Shown: positions 49,044 through 58,783, counted from the stretch's first letter. The stretch is DNA of 64,000 bases from UBA8337 sp965221415 (GCA_965221415.1 OZ244887.1:1364001-1428000); one strand, 5' to 3'. Notes: generated by a model not told the origin, from the sequence alone. Numbers and translations are program-made.

Positions 49044-50383
49044 GCCGCGACGCTTTGAATCGCACCAACAATCTCCGCCACCATATCTTGCACCATCGCC
49101 GCGTCATCGCCCTCGCCCATCACCCGAATAAGCGGCTCCGTGCCACTCTTGCGAATGACCAGACGACCCGCACGCCCAAGTCGCGCCTCACATGCCGCAA
49201 TCACCGCCTGCACCGTCTCGTGCTCCAGCGGCGCACCCATCGAAAAGCGCACATTCTCTAAAATCTGCGGCACTGGCTCGAACACGCGGCACAAATCCGA
49301 AACCTGACGCTCCTCCTGCTTCATCACCGCCAAAACCTGCAACGCAGCAACCAGACCATCCCCCGTCGTCGAGAAATCCGACATCACCATATGCCCCGAC
49401 GGCTCGCCGCCCAGATTAAATCCGTGCTCGCGCATATGCTCCACAACATAGCGGTCGCCAACTTGCGTGCGTACCAAACTCAAACCATTATCGTGCAAGT
49501 GACGCTCAAGACCCAGATTCGACATAATCGTCGTCACAATCCCCGGCGCAGACAATAAATCGCGCGCGTGCCAGTCGCGTGCCACCAATCCCATAATCTG
49601 GTCGCCATCAATCACCGCGCCATTCTCATCGCAGATAATAAGGCGGTCGGCATCGCCATCCAGCGCGATGCCAATGTCCGCCTTCTCCGTGCGGACGCGC
49701 TCCGCCACCGCCGCCATATCCGTCGACCCGCAGCCCGCATTTATGTTAAACCCGTCCGGCTCAACCCCTATCGAGACAACCTCCGCACCCAGCTCCCACA
49801 GCGCCGTCGGGGCAACCTTATACGCCGCACCATGCGCGCAATCAATCACCAGCTTAATGCCATCCAATGTCAAATCGCGCGGGAAGGTTCGCTTGGCAAA
49901 CTCAATATAGCGCGCCTGACTATCATCAATCCGCTTCGTCCGCCCCAACTCAGCCGACGGCACCAACTCGCCTTGCGGCGCGTCCATCAACTGCTCAATC
50001 TCATACTCAATCTTGTCCGACAGCTTATACCCATCAGGCCCAAACAGCTTGATGCCATTATCTTCAAAAGCATTATGCGACGCCGAAATCATCACGCCCA
50101 AATCTGCCCGCAAAGAGCGCGTCAGAAACGCCACCGCCGGCGTCGGGATAGGCCCAAACAAAAACACATCCATGCCCATCGACGTAAACCCCGCCACCAA
50201 AGCAGGCTCAATCATATAGCCCGAAAGGCGCGTATCTTTGCCAATCACCACGCGATGGCGATGATTGCCGCGACGGAAATACACCCCCGCAGCCATCCCC
50301 AACCGCAAAGCAATATCTGCTGTCATCGTCTCGCCATTGACGCGCCCGCGAATGCCATCCGTACCGAAATATTTTCTATTCAT
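49040..50383 (-). CDS. glmM: Phosphoglucosamine mutase
   Basis: A 447-residue hexose-phosphate mutase converting glucosamine-6-P to glucosamine-1-P for peptidoglycan and LPS. N-terminal YFGTDGIRGRVN, the active-site serine loop MISASHNAFEDNGIKLFG (serine near 102), the metal-binding loop DGDADR and the phosphate-binding RKSGTEPLIRVM near the C-terminus are all present. Length is normal. It follows folP by 56 bp and overlaps thiD by 4 bp. Confidence 0.96.
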   Translation of the reverse strand: MNRKYFGTDGIRGRVNGETMTADIALRLGMAAGVYFRRGNHRHRVVIGKDTRLSGYMIEPALVAGFTSMGMDVFLFGPIPTPAVAFLTRSLRADLGVMISASHNAFEDNGIKLFGPDGYKLSDKIEYEIEQLMDAPQGELVPSAELGRTKRIDDSQARYIEFAKRTFPRDLTLDGIKLVIDCAHGAAYKVAPTALWELGAEVVSIGVEPDGFNINAGCGSTDMAAVAERVRTEKADIGIALDGDADRLIICDENGAVIDGDQIMGLVARDWHARDLLSAPGIVTTIMSNLGLERHLHDNGLSLVRTQVGDRYVVEHMREHGFNLGGEPSGHMVMSDFSTTGDGLVAALQVLAVMKQEERQVSDLCRVFEPVPQILENVRFSMGAPLEHETVQAVIAACEARLGRAGRLVIRKSGTEPLIRVMGEGDDAAMVQDMVAEIVGAIQSVAA

Positions 50384-50439
50384 ACTCCCCTTATGGACAG
50401 CTTCGGCGCAACACCCAAATCACAAGCTGTTGCAATATA

Positions 50440-51231
50440 TTACTTTTTACCGCGCATCGCCCGCGATAATTGGCGCACATCATGCGTGCGGATGAAATCC
50501 ACCCCCTGCTCCATCGCGATAGTCTCGGCCTCCAACGTCGTCGCCGCCGATTTGCGCAGAAAACTTTTGCGCGACACGCACACCAATACAGGCAAATCAA
50601 ACGCCGCCTTCAACCGTGTCAACTCCGTCAGCACCGTCAGCGATGTCTCTGGTTTATTGCCCAGAAAAAATCCCATGCCCGGATCCAGCACCAAGCGGTC
50701 GTGCGCGATACCTGCTTTATCGAATTGCGCAAGACGCGCCTCAAAAAACCGAAAAATATGCGTCCAGATATCGCCCTCGGGCGGCGGCGCACGCGTTGCG
50801 ATACCCTTGGCTTGAATCGCGTGCATCACCACCAATTTCGCATCGGCATCGGCCAGTTCGTCATACATTTCTGGCTCACAAAACCCGTTAATATCGTTCA
50901 GCCAATCCGCGCCACGCGCCAATGCCCAGCGTTGCGTCGCGGGTTGAAAGCTATCGACGCTTATCGGCGCACCAAGTTCCTGCAAGCCATCCCACACGGC
51001 TTCGAGGCGCGCGATTTCTGTCTCGGCGGCGACATCGGACGCATCGGGGTGGCTCGAGGCAGCACCGACATCCACCACATCCGCCCCATCGCGCACTAAT
51101 TCTTGCGCGTGCGCAATCGCGGCGTGCGGCTCGAGAAACCGTCCGCCATCGGAAAAGCTATCGCTCGTGATATTGACGATGCCAAAAATCTGCGGGGGTC
51201 TAAGTCCCTTGCGGCTCTGCACCGTTGACAT
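50440..51231 (-). CDS. folP: Dihydropteroate synthase
   Basis: A 263-residue TIM-barrel enzyme of folate synthesis, the sulfonamide target. Motifs are IFGIVNITSDSFSDGGRFL (near the N-terminus), ADVVDVGAASSHP, ISVDSFQPATQRWAL, LNDINGF, LDPGMGFFLG and RTHDVRQL near the end. I place the start at ATG 51231, which gives a normal N-terminus and has a G-rich site upstream; it overlaps ftsH by 32 bp. A longer frame to 51294 lies wholly inside ftsH. Confidence 0.94.
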   Translation of the reverse strand: MSTVQSRKGLRPPQIFGIVNITSDSFSDGGRFLEPHAAIAHAQELVRDGADVVDVGAASSHPDASDVAAETEIARLEAVWDGLQELGAPISVDSFQPATQRWALARGADWLNDINGFCEPEMYDELADADAKLVVMHAIQAKGIATRAPPPEGDIWTHIFRFFEARLAQFDKAGIAHDRLVLDPGMGFFLGNKPETSLTVLTELTRLKAAFDLPVLVCVSRKSFLRKSAATTLEAETIAMEQGVDFIRTHDVRQLSRAMRGKK

Positions 51232-53113
51232 CTGTGTCGCCCCCCGAGGTTGGAAACGGCGAGGTCGTTCCCCCAGATTGCGGTTTGTCATCATTATCTG
51301 GTCGCTGCGGCAGCTTGCCTTTCAGCAAGTCGATAATCTCATCGCCAGACAGAGTTTCATATTCCAGCAGCCCTTTGGCGACTTTGTGCAAATCGTCCAT
51401 TTTATCCTGACAAATTTGCTTGGCTTTTTCGTAGCCTTCTTCCACCAATTTGCGGACTTCTTCATCAATCCTGCGCTGGGTTTCTTCTGACATGTTTTGC
51501 TGACGCGCAACGCTGTGGCCGAGGAATACTTCTTGCTCGTTTTCTCCATAGGACAAGGGCCCCAGTTCTTCGCTCATGCCGTATTGCGTGACCATCGCCT
51601 TGGCCATACTGGTCGCCATTTGGATATCAGACGATGCGCCCGACGTGACTTTCTCATGGCCGAAAATCAGCTCCTCAGCAATCCGCCCGCCCATGGCGAC
51701 GGCTAAATCGGCCTTCATTTTGCCACGCGTCACCGATACTTGGTCGCGCTCTGGCAAGCGCATGACCATGCCCAATGCCCGACCGCGCGGAATAATCGTC
51801 GCTTTATGCACGGGGTCAGACGCTTCCATGTTCAACGCAACAAGCGCGTGGCCGCCTTCGTGGTAAGCGGTCAGGCGTTTTTCTTCTTCCGTCATCACCA
51901 TAGAGCGACGCTCAGCGCCCATCATCACCTTGTCTTTGGCATCTTCATATTCTTGCATCGTGACCAGTTTCTTCACCCGACGCGCCGCCAATAACGCCGC
52001 CTCATTCACCAAATTAGCCAAGTCAGCGCCCGAAAATCCGGGCGTGCCACGCGCAATCGTGCGTACATCGACATCCGCCGCCAGTGGCGTTTTTTTCATA
52101 TGGACTTTGAGAATCTTCTCACGCCCAATAATATCTGGATTTGGCACAACCACCTGACGGTCAAACCGACCCGGCCGCAACAAAGCAGGGTCGAGAACAT
52201 CCGGACGGTTGGTCGCCGCCACCAAAATAATGCTCTCATTGGCCTCAAAACCATCCATCTCGACAAGCAATTGATTAAGCGTCTGTTCGCGCTCATCATT
52301 ACCGCCACCCAAACCTGCGCCCCGATGGCGACCCACCGCATCAATCTCATCAATGAAAATAATGCACGGCGCGTTGGCCTTGGCCTGCTCGAACATATCG
52401 CGCACACGGCTCGCGCCAACACCGACAAACATCTCAACAAAATCAGACCCCGAAATAGAGAAAAACGGCACATTCGCCTCGCCCGCAATCGCGCGCGCCA
52501 ACAGCGTCTTACCCGTCCCCGGCGGCCCTATCAAAAGCGCACCCTTCGGAATACGACCCCCAAGACGCTGAAACTTCGTCGGGTCTTGCAAAAACTCGAC
52601 AATCTCCTGCAAATCATCCTTCGCCTCATCAATGCCAGCGACATCATCAAAGGTTACGCGCTCATGCGCCTCGTTCAGCAGCTTGGCTTTCGACTTACCA
52701 AAACCCATCGCGCCACGACCGCCACCCTGCATCTGCCGCATGAAGAAAATCCATACGCCAATCAAAAGCAACATCGGGAACCATGAAATCAGCACGCCCA
52801 AAAAGGTCGGCGAACCAGAACTATCCGGCTTGGCCGTTATCGATACACCGCGCTCCTGCAAACGCTGCACCAAGCTCGGGTCATTCGGCGGCGCATGGGT
52901 CGAGAACGGTGCGCCATCCGAATAACGACCCGTAATCGCCTCGCCCTCAATCGTGACCTCAGAAATCCGACCCGCATCCACTTCCGCCGTAAATTGCGAG
53001 AAATTAATATCGCGCTCAGGGCTTTGAATCGACGGTCGCTGAAACACATTAAATATCGTGATCAGCATCAAGCCAACAACCAACCAAACAGCTATATTTT
53101 TCATACCGTTCAC
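51200..53113 (-). CDS. ftsH: ATP-dependent zinc metalloprotease FtsH
   Basis: A 637-residue inner-membrane AAA protease that degrades misfolded membrane proteins and, in many bacteria, RpoH and LpxC. Two membrane segments (residues about 5-23 and 103-122) flank a periplasmic domain. The AAA module has GPPGTGKTLLARAIAGEA, FIDEIDAVGRHRG and the second region of homology RPDVLDPALLRPGRFDRQV. The zinc site is HEGGH (instead of the usual HEAGH, still HExxH). The C-terminus is a coiled coil plus a flexible tail. It lies 78 bp after tilS, the standard tilS-ftsH order. Confidence 0.97.
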   Translation of the reverse strand: MNGMKNIAVWLVVGLMLITIFNVFQRPSIQSPERDINFSQFTAEVDAGRISEVTIEGEAITGRYSDGAPFSTHAPPNDPSLVQRLQERGVSITAKPDSSGSPTFLGVLISWFPMLLLIGVWIFFMRQMQGGGRGAMGFGKSKAKLLNEAHERVTFDDVAGIDEAKDDLQEIVEFLQDPTKFQRLGGRIPKGALLIGPPGTGKTLLARAIAGEANVPFFSISGSDFVEMFVGVGASRVRDMFEQAKANAPCIIFIDEIDAVGRHRGAGLGGGNDEREQTLNQLLVEMDGFEANESIILVAATNRPDVLDPALLRPGRFDRQVVVPNPDIIGREKILKVHMKKTPLAADVDVRTIARGTPGFSGADLANLVNEAALLAARRVKKLVTMQEYEDAKDKVMMGAERRSMVMTEEEKRLTAYHEGGHALVALNMEASDPVHKATIIPRGRALGMVMRLPERDQVSVTRGKMKADLAVAMGGRIAEELIFGHEKVTSGASSDIQMATSMAKAMVTQYGMSEELGPLSYGENEQEVFLGHSVARQQNMSEETQRRIDEEVRKLVEEGYEKAKQICQDKMDDLHKVAKGLLEYETLSGDEIIDLLKGKLPQRPDNDDKPQSGGTTSPFPTSGGDTDVNGAEPQGT

Positions 53114-53191
53114 AACATCACCCTTTTTTCATCGGGAAGCGCAAAACACGCCCCTCTTGTCATTTAATATAAGCCCGCCGCCGCAACATTA

Positions 53192-54505
53192 CTAGCCCTG
53201 CCCGCCACTCAAAATATCGCGGAACAGTGCCTTAGAATAAACGCTTTTCGCCGAAAAACCAGTTTGCGGCACCATAAGCGGACAGGCCAGTCTCTTTTTC
53301 GCGCTAAAAAACGCTGGTAAAACAGCATAATAGCAGGCAGGCACGGCTTTATCGAACACACTTCCGCCATCGCGCAAATCCTGTACGCCTTGCCGTCCCA
53401 AGGGGGCAACAAATAAGTTATTTTTAGTTTTTTTCGCCTTCACAAAAAAACGATTATCCCAAAGCTGCACACCGTGCGTGAGTTCATGCGGCTGGCAAGC
53501 GGCTAACTCGCGGCCTAAAAACATGGTTTTACCTCGCCATCGCAAATGCGCCCCGCCCAATGTTGCCGCACCGCTTGGCCTCATTTCGGGACGCGTCGCA
53601 AAAGCCCTGATACGCGCACGCTTCAGCGGATGCTCATGGCCACCAAAAAATCTCACAAAAGCGGCCATCAGACGCGTCTTTAAGCCATCATCCAAAGCCA
53701 TATAAGCTGCGCGCGGCAAACACAATACGCCATAGTCATGCCACTGCGCATGTGCGTCCAACCAATCCAGTAATTGCCCATCCAGCGCGCGACGCACAGC
53801 GCGCATGTCATCCGCCAATCCGCCTAAGGCTGCCGCATCCATCCCCAAATCGGCCAAATGCGGCATGGCTTGCCGCCACCGCACACGCTCAAATTGCGCA
53901 TCGACATTGCTTGGGTCATCGCTGATAGGCAATTTGGCTTGCTGCGCCCATCGCTTTAGCTGCGCGCTGGGCATCCCCAAAAACGGGCGCAAGAGAACCA
54001 AATCACCGACTGATGTCGCAAGCTTCTGCTTTTCGGCCATGCCCGCCAAGCCGTTAATGCCGCTGCCCTTGGCCAGACGCATCAGAACCGTCTCGGCTTG
54101 GTCGTCTTGGTGATGCGCCAAAACCAGCGATTGCGCCTTGTGTCGCGCACACCACGCCGCCATCAGCCGATAGCGCAAGCGTCGCGCTTGCTGCTGAATA
54201 TCGCGTCCCGACAGCTTTTGCGTATCGCGCAAAGTGACATGTTTCAGTCCCAAATCGGCGCACACACGCGCAACCATCTTCGCTTCTGCACGCGCCGCCT
54301 TTCGCAGCCCATGGTCAACTGTCAGCACGCTAAAACGCGGCGCGTTTTTAAGCCTCGCGCTGCGTGCCGCCAACGCCAATAATCCCATCGAATCGCCACC
54401 GCCCGAAACCGCAAGCGCAACATGCGTACCAGCGTCCAATCGGCTCAGTGTCTTAATAAAATCGGCGGGTGTTTTAAGAGCCACAACCAGCTCGTTTGCG
54501 CTCAA
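53192..54505 (-). CDS. tilS: tRNA(Ile)-lysidine synthase
   Basis: A 437-residue PP-loop ATPase that makes lysidine at C34 of tRNA-Ile(CAU). The PP-loop is ALAVSGGGDSMGLLAL (residues about 31-46). LVLAHHQDDQAETVLMRLAKGSG and the central LRPFLGMPSAQLKRWA are diagnostic. The C-terminal portion is variable. The start overlaps the 3' end of cpoB by 32 bp, indicating coupling to the tol-pal cluster. Confidence 0.93.
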   Translation of the reverse strand: MSANELVVALKTPADFIKTLSRLDAGTHVALAVSGGGDSMGLLALAARSARLKNAPRFSVLTVDHGLRKAARAEAKMVARVCADLGLKHVTLRDTQKLSGRDIQQQARRLRYRLMAAWCARHKAQSLVLAHHQDDQAETVLMRLAKGSGINGLAGMAEKQKLATSVGDLVLLRPFLGMPSAQLKRWAQQAKLPISDDPSNVDAQFERVRWRQAMPHLADLGMDAAALGGLADDMRAVRRALDGQLLDWLDAHAQWHDYGVLCLPRAAYMALDDGLKTRLMAAFVRFFGGHEHPLKRARIRAFATRPEMRPSGAATLGGAHLRWRGKTMFLGRELAACQPHELTHGVQLWDNRFFVKAKKTKNNLFVAPLGRQGVQDLRDGGSVFDKAVPACYYAVLPAFFSAKKRLACPLMVPQTGFSAKSVYSKALFRDILSGGQG

Positions 54506-55499
54506 TCTGCGCGCGCTTCACAACGGCCTCGGGGGCATCAGGAAACTTCGCGCCCAACTCAGCAAAAGCATCGCAACTGGTTTTCTTTTCGCCCAAAGCC
54601 GTCAGCGTCATGCCCAATTTCAACAGGCTATCAGGCGCTTTTTTGCTTTTGTCATAAGTCGTATAGCCCACCAAAAACGCCTCCGCCGCTTGCTTATATT
54701 GGCGGCGCACATAATGCGTTTCGCCCAACCAATACTGCGCATTGCCAGCCAATTTATGCGACGGAAACGTCTGCACCAATTGGGTAAAGTCCGCTTCTGC
54801 GCCATGATAATTGCCACCTTGCAAATCTTTAAACGCACGGTCATAGAGCATTTTAGGGTCGTTCAGCGGCGGGCGCGTGAGCTGGCCAAAATCTTCTAGC
54901 GTCGATAAATCGCCCTCGCCCACCAAAAGCGTATCCGTGTTGGCATCCTGACCAAACCCTTCCACTGGTGCGGTGCGCTTTATCGTGCCGATGATTTCAG
55001 GCTCGCTCGACGTGGACGAAATACCCGCCGTCGCCCGACGCACACCGCTTTCAAGTGCTTGAAAGCGAAACTCATTATCCGTCGCGCTGCGCTCCGCCTG
55101 ACGGTTCAGGCTGCGCATTTGTAAAATCAGCGAATCCGTTTGCGCCTGTAACGCGCGTAAAATCTCCGCCATATCGTTAAAGCGCGTTTGCAACTCAGCC
55201 GTATGCGACGACCCCGCCGCACTCAAAGGCGCGGTGTTCAACGCGGCAGGCGCACCGCGAACAGCCATCTCGCTCTCGAGCCTATCGAGACGCGCGCGCA
55301 ATTTCAGCGTATCGGTTAACTGCTGACGCGTGCGCAAATTGCGTTGCGCCGTGAGCAATTGCTCCATCTGCGACAGTCGCAACTCCAACGCCTCGATGCG
55401 CTCATCGGCCACCGTCGTTTGCGCATGTGCCGCGCTCATCATTATCGCGGCCATAAAAATCAGCCCCGCGACCCGTCTTATTTGAAAAACCATCATCAT
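54474..55499 (-). CDS. cpoB: Tol-Pal system periplasmic coordinator CpoB (YbgF)
   Basis: A 341-residue exported protein. Signal peptide (GLIFMAAIMMSAAHAQ), then a trimerising coiled coil (RIEALELRLSQMEQLL..., residues about 30-130), a linker, and a C-terminal TPR domain (MLYDRAFKDLQGGNYHGAEADFTQLVQTFP, AGNAQYWLGETHYVRRQYKQAAEAFL). CpoB links Tol with peptidoglycan synthesis during cell division. It follows pal, separated by a terminator, and overlaps tilS. The first three codons are MMM-like, so the exact start may be 55493. Confidence 0.92.
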   Translation of the reverse strand: MMMVFQIRRVAGLIFMAAIMMSAAHAQTTVADERIEALELRLSQMEQLLTAQRNLRTRQQLTDTLKLRARLDRLESEMAVRGAPAALNTAPLSAAGSSHTAELQTRFNDMAEILRALQAQTDSLILQMRSLNRQAERSATDNEFRFQALESGVRRATAGISSTSSEPEIIGTIKRTAPVEGFGQDANTDTLLVGEGDLSTLEDFGQLTRPPLNDPKMLYDRAFKDLQGGNYHGAEADFTQLVQTFPSHKLAGNAQYWLGETHYVRRQYKQAAEAFLVGYTTYDKSKKAPDSLLKLGMTLTALGEKKTSCDAFAELGAKFPDAPEAVVKRAQIERKRAGCGS

Positions 55500-55536
55500 T
55501 TATCTGTGCGCCTTAATCTCGGCAAAAATGGGGCAG

Positions 55537-55561
55537 AAAAAAGGGCACCCAAAGGTGCCCC
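55537..55561 (-). terminator. Rho-independent terminator after pal
   Basis: Read on the minus strand: GGGGCACC-TTT-GGGTGCCC followed by TTTTTT. It sits between pal and cpoB, so cpoB-tilS-ftsH need partial read-through or their own promoter. Confidence 0.85.
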
Positions 55562-55584
55562 AATCTGTTATCGCCGTCGTCACC

Positions 55585-56064
55585 CTAGCGGATAGTCGCG
55601 ACCGCGCGACGGTTTTTCGACCAGCATGCTTCTTCCGAGCACAATGAAACGGGGCGCTCTTTGCCATATGAAATGGTTTGCAAACGATTGCCTGAAACGC
55701 CTTCGCTAATCAGGAAGTCACGAACCGCACTGGCGCGACGTGCACCCAGTCCAAGATTATATTCGCGTGTGCCGCGCTCGTCTGCGTGGCCTTCAATGGT
55801 CAGTCGTAAATCTTCGTTTTGCTTCAACCAAGCCGCTTGACTGCGCAATGTGGCGCGCGCCGAGCCGCCCAAATTAGATTGATTGGTCGAGAAAAACACA
55901 CGGTCGCCAACATTTTCAACCAAATATTGCACATTTTCGTTAGTGTTCGACGACCCGCCAAAACCTGAACTTGACCCTGTTCCTTGTGTCGAGGCACACC
56001 CTGCCAAAATAAGACTCGTCAAAGCCATGGATAGAAATAATTTTGATTTTGAAGTCTGTCTCAT
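55585..56064 (-). CDS. pal: Peptidoglycan-associated lipoprotein Pal
   Basis: A 159-residue outer-membrane lipoprotein. Signal peptide with lipobox LILAGCAS (Cys at about residue 23), a Gly/Ser-rich linker, then the OmpA-like peptidoglycan-binding domain with VFFSTNQSNLG, IEGHADERGTREYNLGLGARRASAVRDFL and SYGKERPV. I start at ATG 56064, with GAGGAG upstream, not at the longer frame. Pal anchors the outer membrane and binds TolB. A strong terminator follows. A perfect 12-bp inverted repeat lies upstream. Confidence 0.96.
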   Translation of the reverse strand: MRQTSKSKLFLSMALTSLILAGCASTQGTGSSSGFGGSSNTNENVQYLVENVGDRVFFSTNQSNLGGSARATLRSQAAWLKQNEDLRLTIEGHADERGTREYNLGLGARRASAVRDFLISEGVSGNRLQTISYGKERPVSLCSEEACWSKNRRAVATIR

Positions 56065-56123
56065 AGAGTACTCCTCAAGACGTTTGCGAGCCACATGCCC
56101 ATGTTTAATCCTATACTTAGTCA

Positions 56124-56156
56124 AAATTATCAAAAAATGCAATCTTTTGATAATTT
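56124..56156. promoter_or_regulatory. Perfect 12-bp inverted repeat between tolB and pal
   Basis: AAATTATCAAAA and TTTTGATAATTT flank a nine-base loop, 60-92 bp before the pal start. It is too AT-rich for a strong terminator and could be an operator for a pal promoter. Confidence 0.4.
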
Positions 56157-56198
56157 AAACTGAAAGCGTTGCAATTTAATACGCAAAAACACATTACC

Positions 56199-57524
56199 CT
56201 AACGAATAAGCGGCGACCAAGCCGGGTCAGACGCCCAGCCCGGCGTTGTTATCGGACGCTCATTATAGCCTGTCACATCGACCGTCCACAGAGTTGGCCC
56301 TTTATCGCGCCCGCGCCCTTCGCGGAAAAACGTCAAAACGCGGCCATTGGGCGACCAAGCCGGCCCCTCATTATGAAACCCCTCAGTCAAAATGCGCTCA
56401 CCCGAACCATCGGTTTTCATAACACCGATTAAAAACCGCCCTTTCAGCGTCTTGGTAAAGGCGATTAAATCGCCTCGGGGCGACCAAACAGGCGTTGCAT
56501 AGCGACCCTCCCCATAGGAAATGCGGCGCACATTCGAGCCGTCTTCTTCCATTACATAAAGCTGCTGCGTACCCATGCGGTCGCTTTCAAACACCACGCG
56601 ACTGCCGTCGGGCGCATAACAAGGGGCTGTATCAATCGCCAGTGACGAAGTTAACCGCCGCGTCTCGCGCGTCCGCAAATCCATCGTGTAAATATTGGAA
56701 TTGCCGTTCCGCTCAAGGCTCATAATAATTTTCTGGCCATCAGGCGAGAAGCGCGGCGCAAACGTCATGCCCGGAAAATCGCCGACCACCTCCTGCTGAC
56801 CCGTCTCGATATTCAGCAAATAAACCCTCGGCTTATTGCGGTAAAACGACAGATACGTGATTTCTTGCGCCGTCGGGCTAAAGCGCGGCGTTAACGCCAA
56901 AGAGCGTCCACTGGTCAATTCGCTTTGCGCAAAACCATCTTGATCCATAATCGCCAGTTTTTTAACTCGCTGATTTTTAGCCCCCGTCTCCGACACATAA
57001 ACAATCCGCGTATCGAAATACCCCGTCTCACCCGTCAAGCGTTCGTAAATCGCATCCGCAATAAGATGGCTGATGCGCCGCCAATTCTCTGGCGTGGTGA
57101 AAAACTGCAAACCCGTCATTTGCTGCTCCGCAACGACATCCCAAAGCCGAAACTCAACCCGAAGGCGACCATCACTTTGCTGCACAGCGCGCCCCGTCAC
57201 CAGAGCAAGCGCATTGACCACGCGCCAATCTTTAAACTTTGGCCGCACATTCACCCCCACCGTGCTTTCGATAAAGGCATCGCGCTCAACAGGGCGAAAC
57301 AGTCCTGAGCGTTCCAAATCAGCCGTCACCACTTTGGCCAAATCCTGCCCGACACCTCCAGCGCTGACAAAATCTAAAACCGCGATAGGCAATGGCTCAA
57401 TATTGCCCTGCGTGATATCAATCTTCAGCGCAGCATGTACCGATAAAGGCGCGCACAATATCAGCGCAAGTGCGACAACCCCGCAGCGTAAACCAGCCCA
57501 GTAATGTGTCCGATGTTTCAGCAT
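56199..57524 (-). CDS. tolB: Tol-Pal system translocation protein TolB
   Basis: A 441-residue periplasmic protein: signal peptide (GVVALALILCAPLSVHAA), N-terminal alpha/beta domain (GNIEPLPIAVLDF, LERSGLFRPV), and a six-bladed WD-like propeller with repeated FSPDGQKIIMS, YAPDGSRVVFES, WSPRGDLIAFT and WSPNGRVLTFF blades. TolB binds Pal and receives the TolA signal. It lies 9 bp after tolA in the tolQRAB-pal order. Confidence 0.96.
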   Translation of the reverse strand: MLKHRTHYWAGLRCGVVALALILCAPLSVHAALKIDITQGNIEPLPIAVLDFVSAGGVGQDLAKVVTADLERSGLFRPVERDAFIESTVGVNVRPKFKDWRVVNALALVTGRAVQQSDGRLRVEFRLWDVVAEQQMTGLQFFTTPENWRRISHLIADAIYERLTGETGYFDTRIVYVSETGAKNQRVKKLAIMDQDGFAQSELTSGRSLALTPRFSPTAQEITYLSFYRNKPRVYLLNIETGQQEVVGDFPGMTFAPRFSPDGQKIIMSLERNGNSNIYTMDLRTRETRRLTSSLAIDTAPCYAPDGSRVVFESDRMGTQQLYVMEEDGSNVRRISYGEGRYATPVWSPRGDLIAFTKTLKGRFLIGVMKTDGSGERILTEGFHNEGPAWSPNGRVLTFFREGRGRDKGPTLWTVDVTGYNERPITTPGWASDPAWSPLIR

Positions 57525-57533
57525 CTTGGTCTC

Positions 57534-58340
57534 CTAACTGCCCAGCATTTTGCGAGGGTCAAAGGTCAATTCAATGTGGCGCCATGCATTATATTTTTCA
57601 ACTGGCATAGAGAAAGGTTGGCATCGGCGAATGGCGCGCAACACGCTTTCCGCCGCAGCCCTAAAAAACGGCTCACCTAGCTGACTGCGATTGACCACCA
57701 CGGGTCCTGCCGAAATCATCCCCGCAGAGGTCAGTGAAAGGCGCACATTGACCACGAGATTTTCAGCCTCGCGCGCGCCCGCAGGTGGCGACCAACACCG
57801 ACGCATTTGCGCGCGAAACGCATCCACCTCGTTTAAACTCAGTTTCGCACCGAGACTCTGCGTGTCTATCTCTTGCGGCTGCGGCTGCGTCGCCGGCGCG
57901 TCGGGGGTTTTGTTCAGCAAAGCGCGCACTTGCCCAATATCCAAAAGCGGTTTGGGCTTCACCACAGGGCGACTAACGGGTGCGGGTTGCGCGACTTTAA
58001 ACTGCGGCGCGACCTCTTTTGGCACTGGCGCAGGTTCACTGATTTTCTGATTATCGGGCGGCGGTTTTAACTGCGGCATCGCATCGGGGGTCACGGCTTC
58101 TGGCGCGGGGCTTGTGACTTCTGGCACGGCTTGTTCTTGTTGGCGTTGAGTCTCTGCCGCATCGGGCTTGGCGGTGTTTTCAACCAATTGGGTGAACTCC
58201 TCAATGCTGATAATCTCAATCGGCAAGGTCTGGTCGAGCAGTGGCACATTATGCATCAACGGTGTCCATAGGCTGACCACCAGCACAAGCCCCAAATGCA
58301 GCGCCAGAGACCCGACCATATCGCGCCGCAACACCATCAC
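57534..58340 (-). CDS. tolA: TolA-like energy transducer (TonB-type C-terminus)
   Basis: A 268-residue protein with a single N-terminal membrane helix (GSLALHLGLVLVVSLWTPL), a proline-rich periplasmic linker (residues about 60-150) and a C-terminal domain (DAFRAQMRRCWSPPAGA..., VNRSQLGEPFFRAAAESVLRAIRRCQPF). It is much shorter than E. coli TolA, with no long helical domain, as is common in alphaproteobacteria. Four-base overlap with tolR. It transmits proton-motive force from TolQR to TolB-Pal. Confidence 0.88.
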   Translation of the reverse strand: MMVLRRDMVGSLALHLGLVLVVSLWTPLMHNVPLLDQTLPIEIISIEEFTQLVENTAKPDAAETQRQQEQAVPEVTSPAPEAVTPDAMPQLKPPPDNQKISEPAPVPKEVAPQFKVAQPAPVSRPVVKPKPLLDIGQVRALLNKTPDAPATQPQPQEIDTQSLGAKLSLNEVDAFRAQMRRCWSPPAGAREAENLVVNVRLSLTSAGMISAGPVVVNRSQLGEPFFRAAAESVLRAIRRCQPFSMPVEKYNAWRHIELTFDPRKMLGS

Positions 58341-58780
58341 CGACCCCCTTTGCCCTGATGCTGCTTATCGGTAACCAGTGCGACACGCGCAAAGCCTGCA
58401 TCATTGATACGCGCCACCACATGCGCGACGCGGCCATAATTCACATCGCTGTCACCACGCACATAAATGCGCTGCTCATAGCCCGCGCGAACAATCGCTT
58501 TCAGGCGCGGCACCAATGCCTCAAGCGAAATCTCGCTTTCTTGTATAAATATCTGCCCTTGCGCGTTCACGCTAATCGCTAACGGCTCATCATCGCCCTG
58601 CAAAGCATGCGCCCCCGCCTTGGGCAAATTAACCGGCACACCCACCGTCAATAAAGGCGCGGTCACCATAAAGACGATAAGCAGCACCAACATAACATCC
58701 ACCATAGGCGTAACATTTATCTCGGCCATCGGCTGATAACGCTTGCGCAGACGCGAAGATTTATAAGGGGTCGCAGACAT
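58337..58780 (-). CDS. tolR: Tol-Pal system proton channel protein TolR
   Basis: A 147-residue ExbD/TolR protein. The single membrane segment is MVDVMLVLLIVFMVTAPLLTVGV, whose Asp is the proton-carrying residue. The periplasmic domain includes VYVRGDSDVNYG-like (IYVRGDSDVNYGRVAHVVARINDAGF). It overlaps tolA by four bases and begins 3 bp after tolQ. Confidence 0.95.
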   Translation of the reverse strand: MSATPYKSSRLRKRYQPMAEINVTPMVDVMLVLLIVFMVTAPLLTVGVPVNLPKAGAHALQGDDEPLAISVNAQGQIFIQESEISLEALVPRLKAIVRAGYEQRIYVRGDSDVNYGRVAHVVARINDAGFARVALVTDKQHQGKGGR

Positions 58781-58783
58781 CCA

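Noticed and set aside
49568..50815. 415-residue antisense ORF opposite glmM and folP
   Set aside because: Shadow frame with no recognisable motif; it spans two well-supported genes.
51291..51294. Longer folP start at 51294
   Set aside because: It would add 21 residues encoded wholly within ftsH; the ATG at 51231 gives the normal family N-terminus and has a G-rich site upstream.
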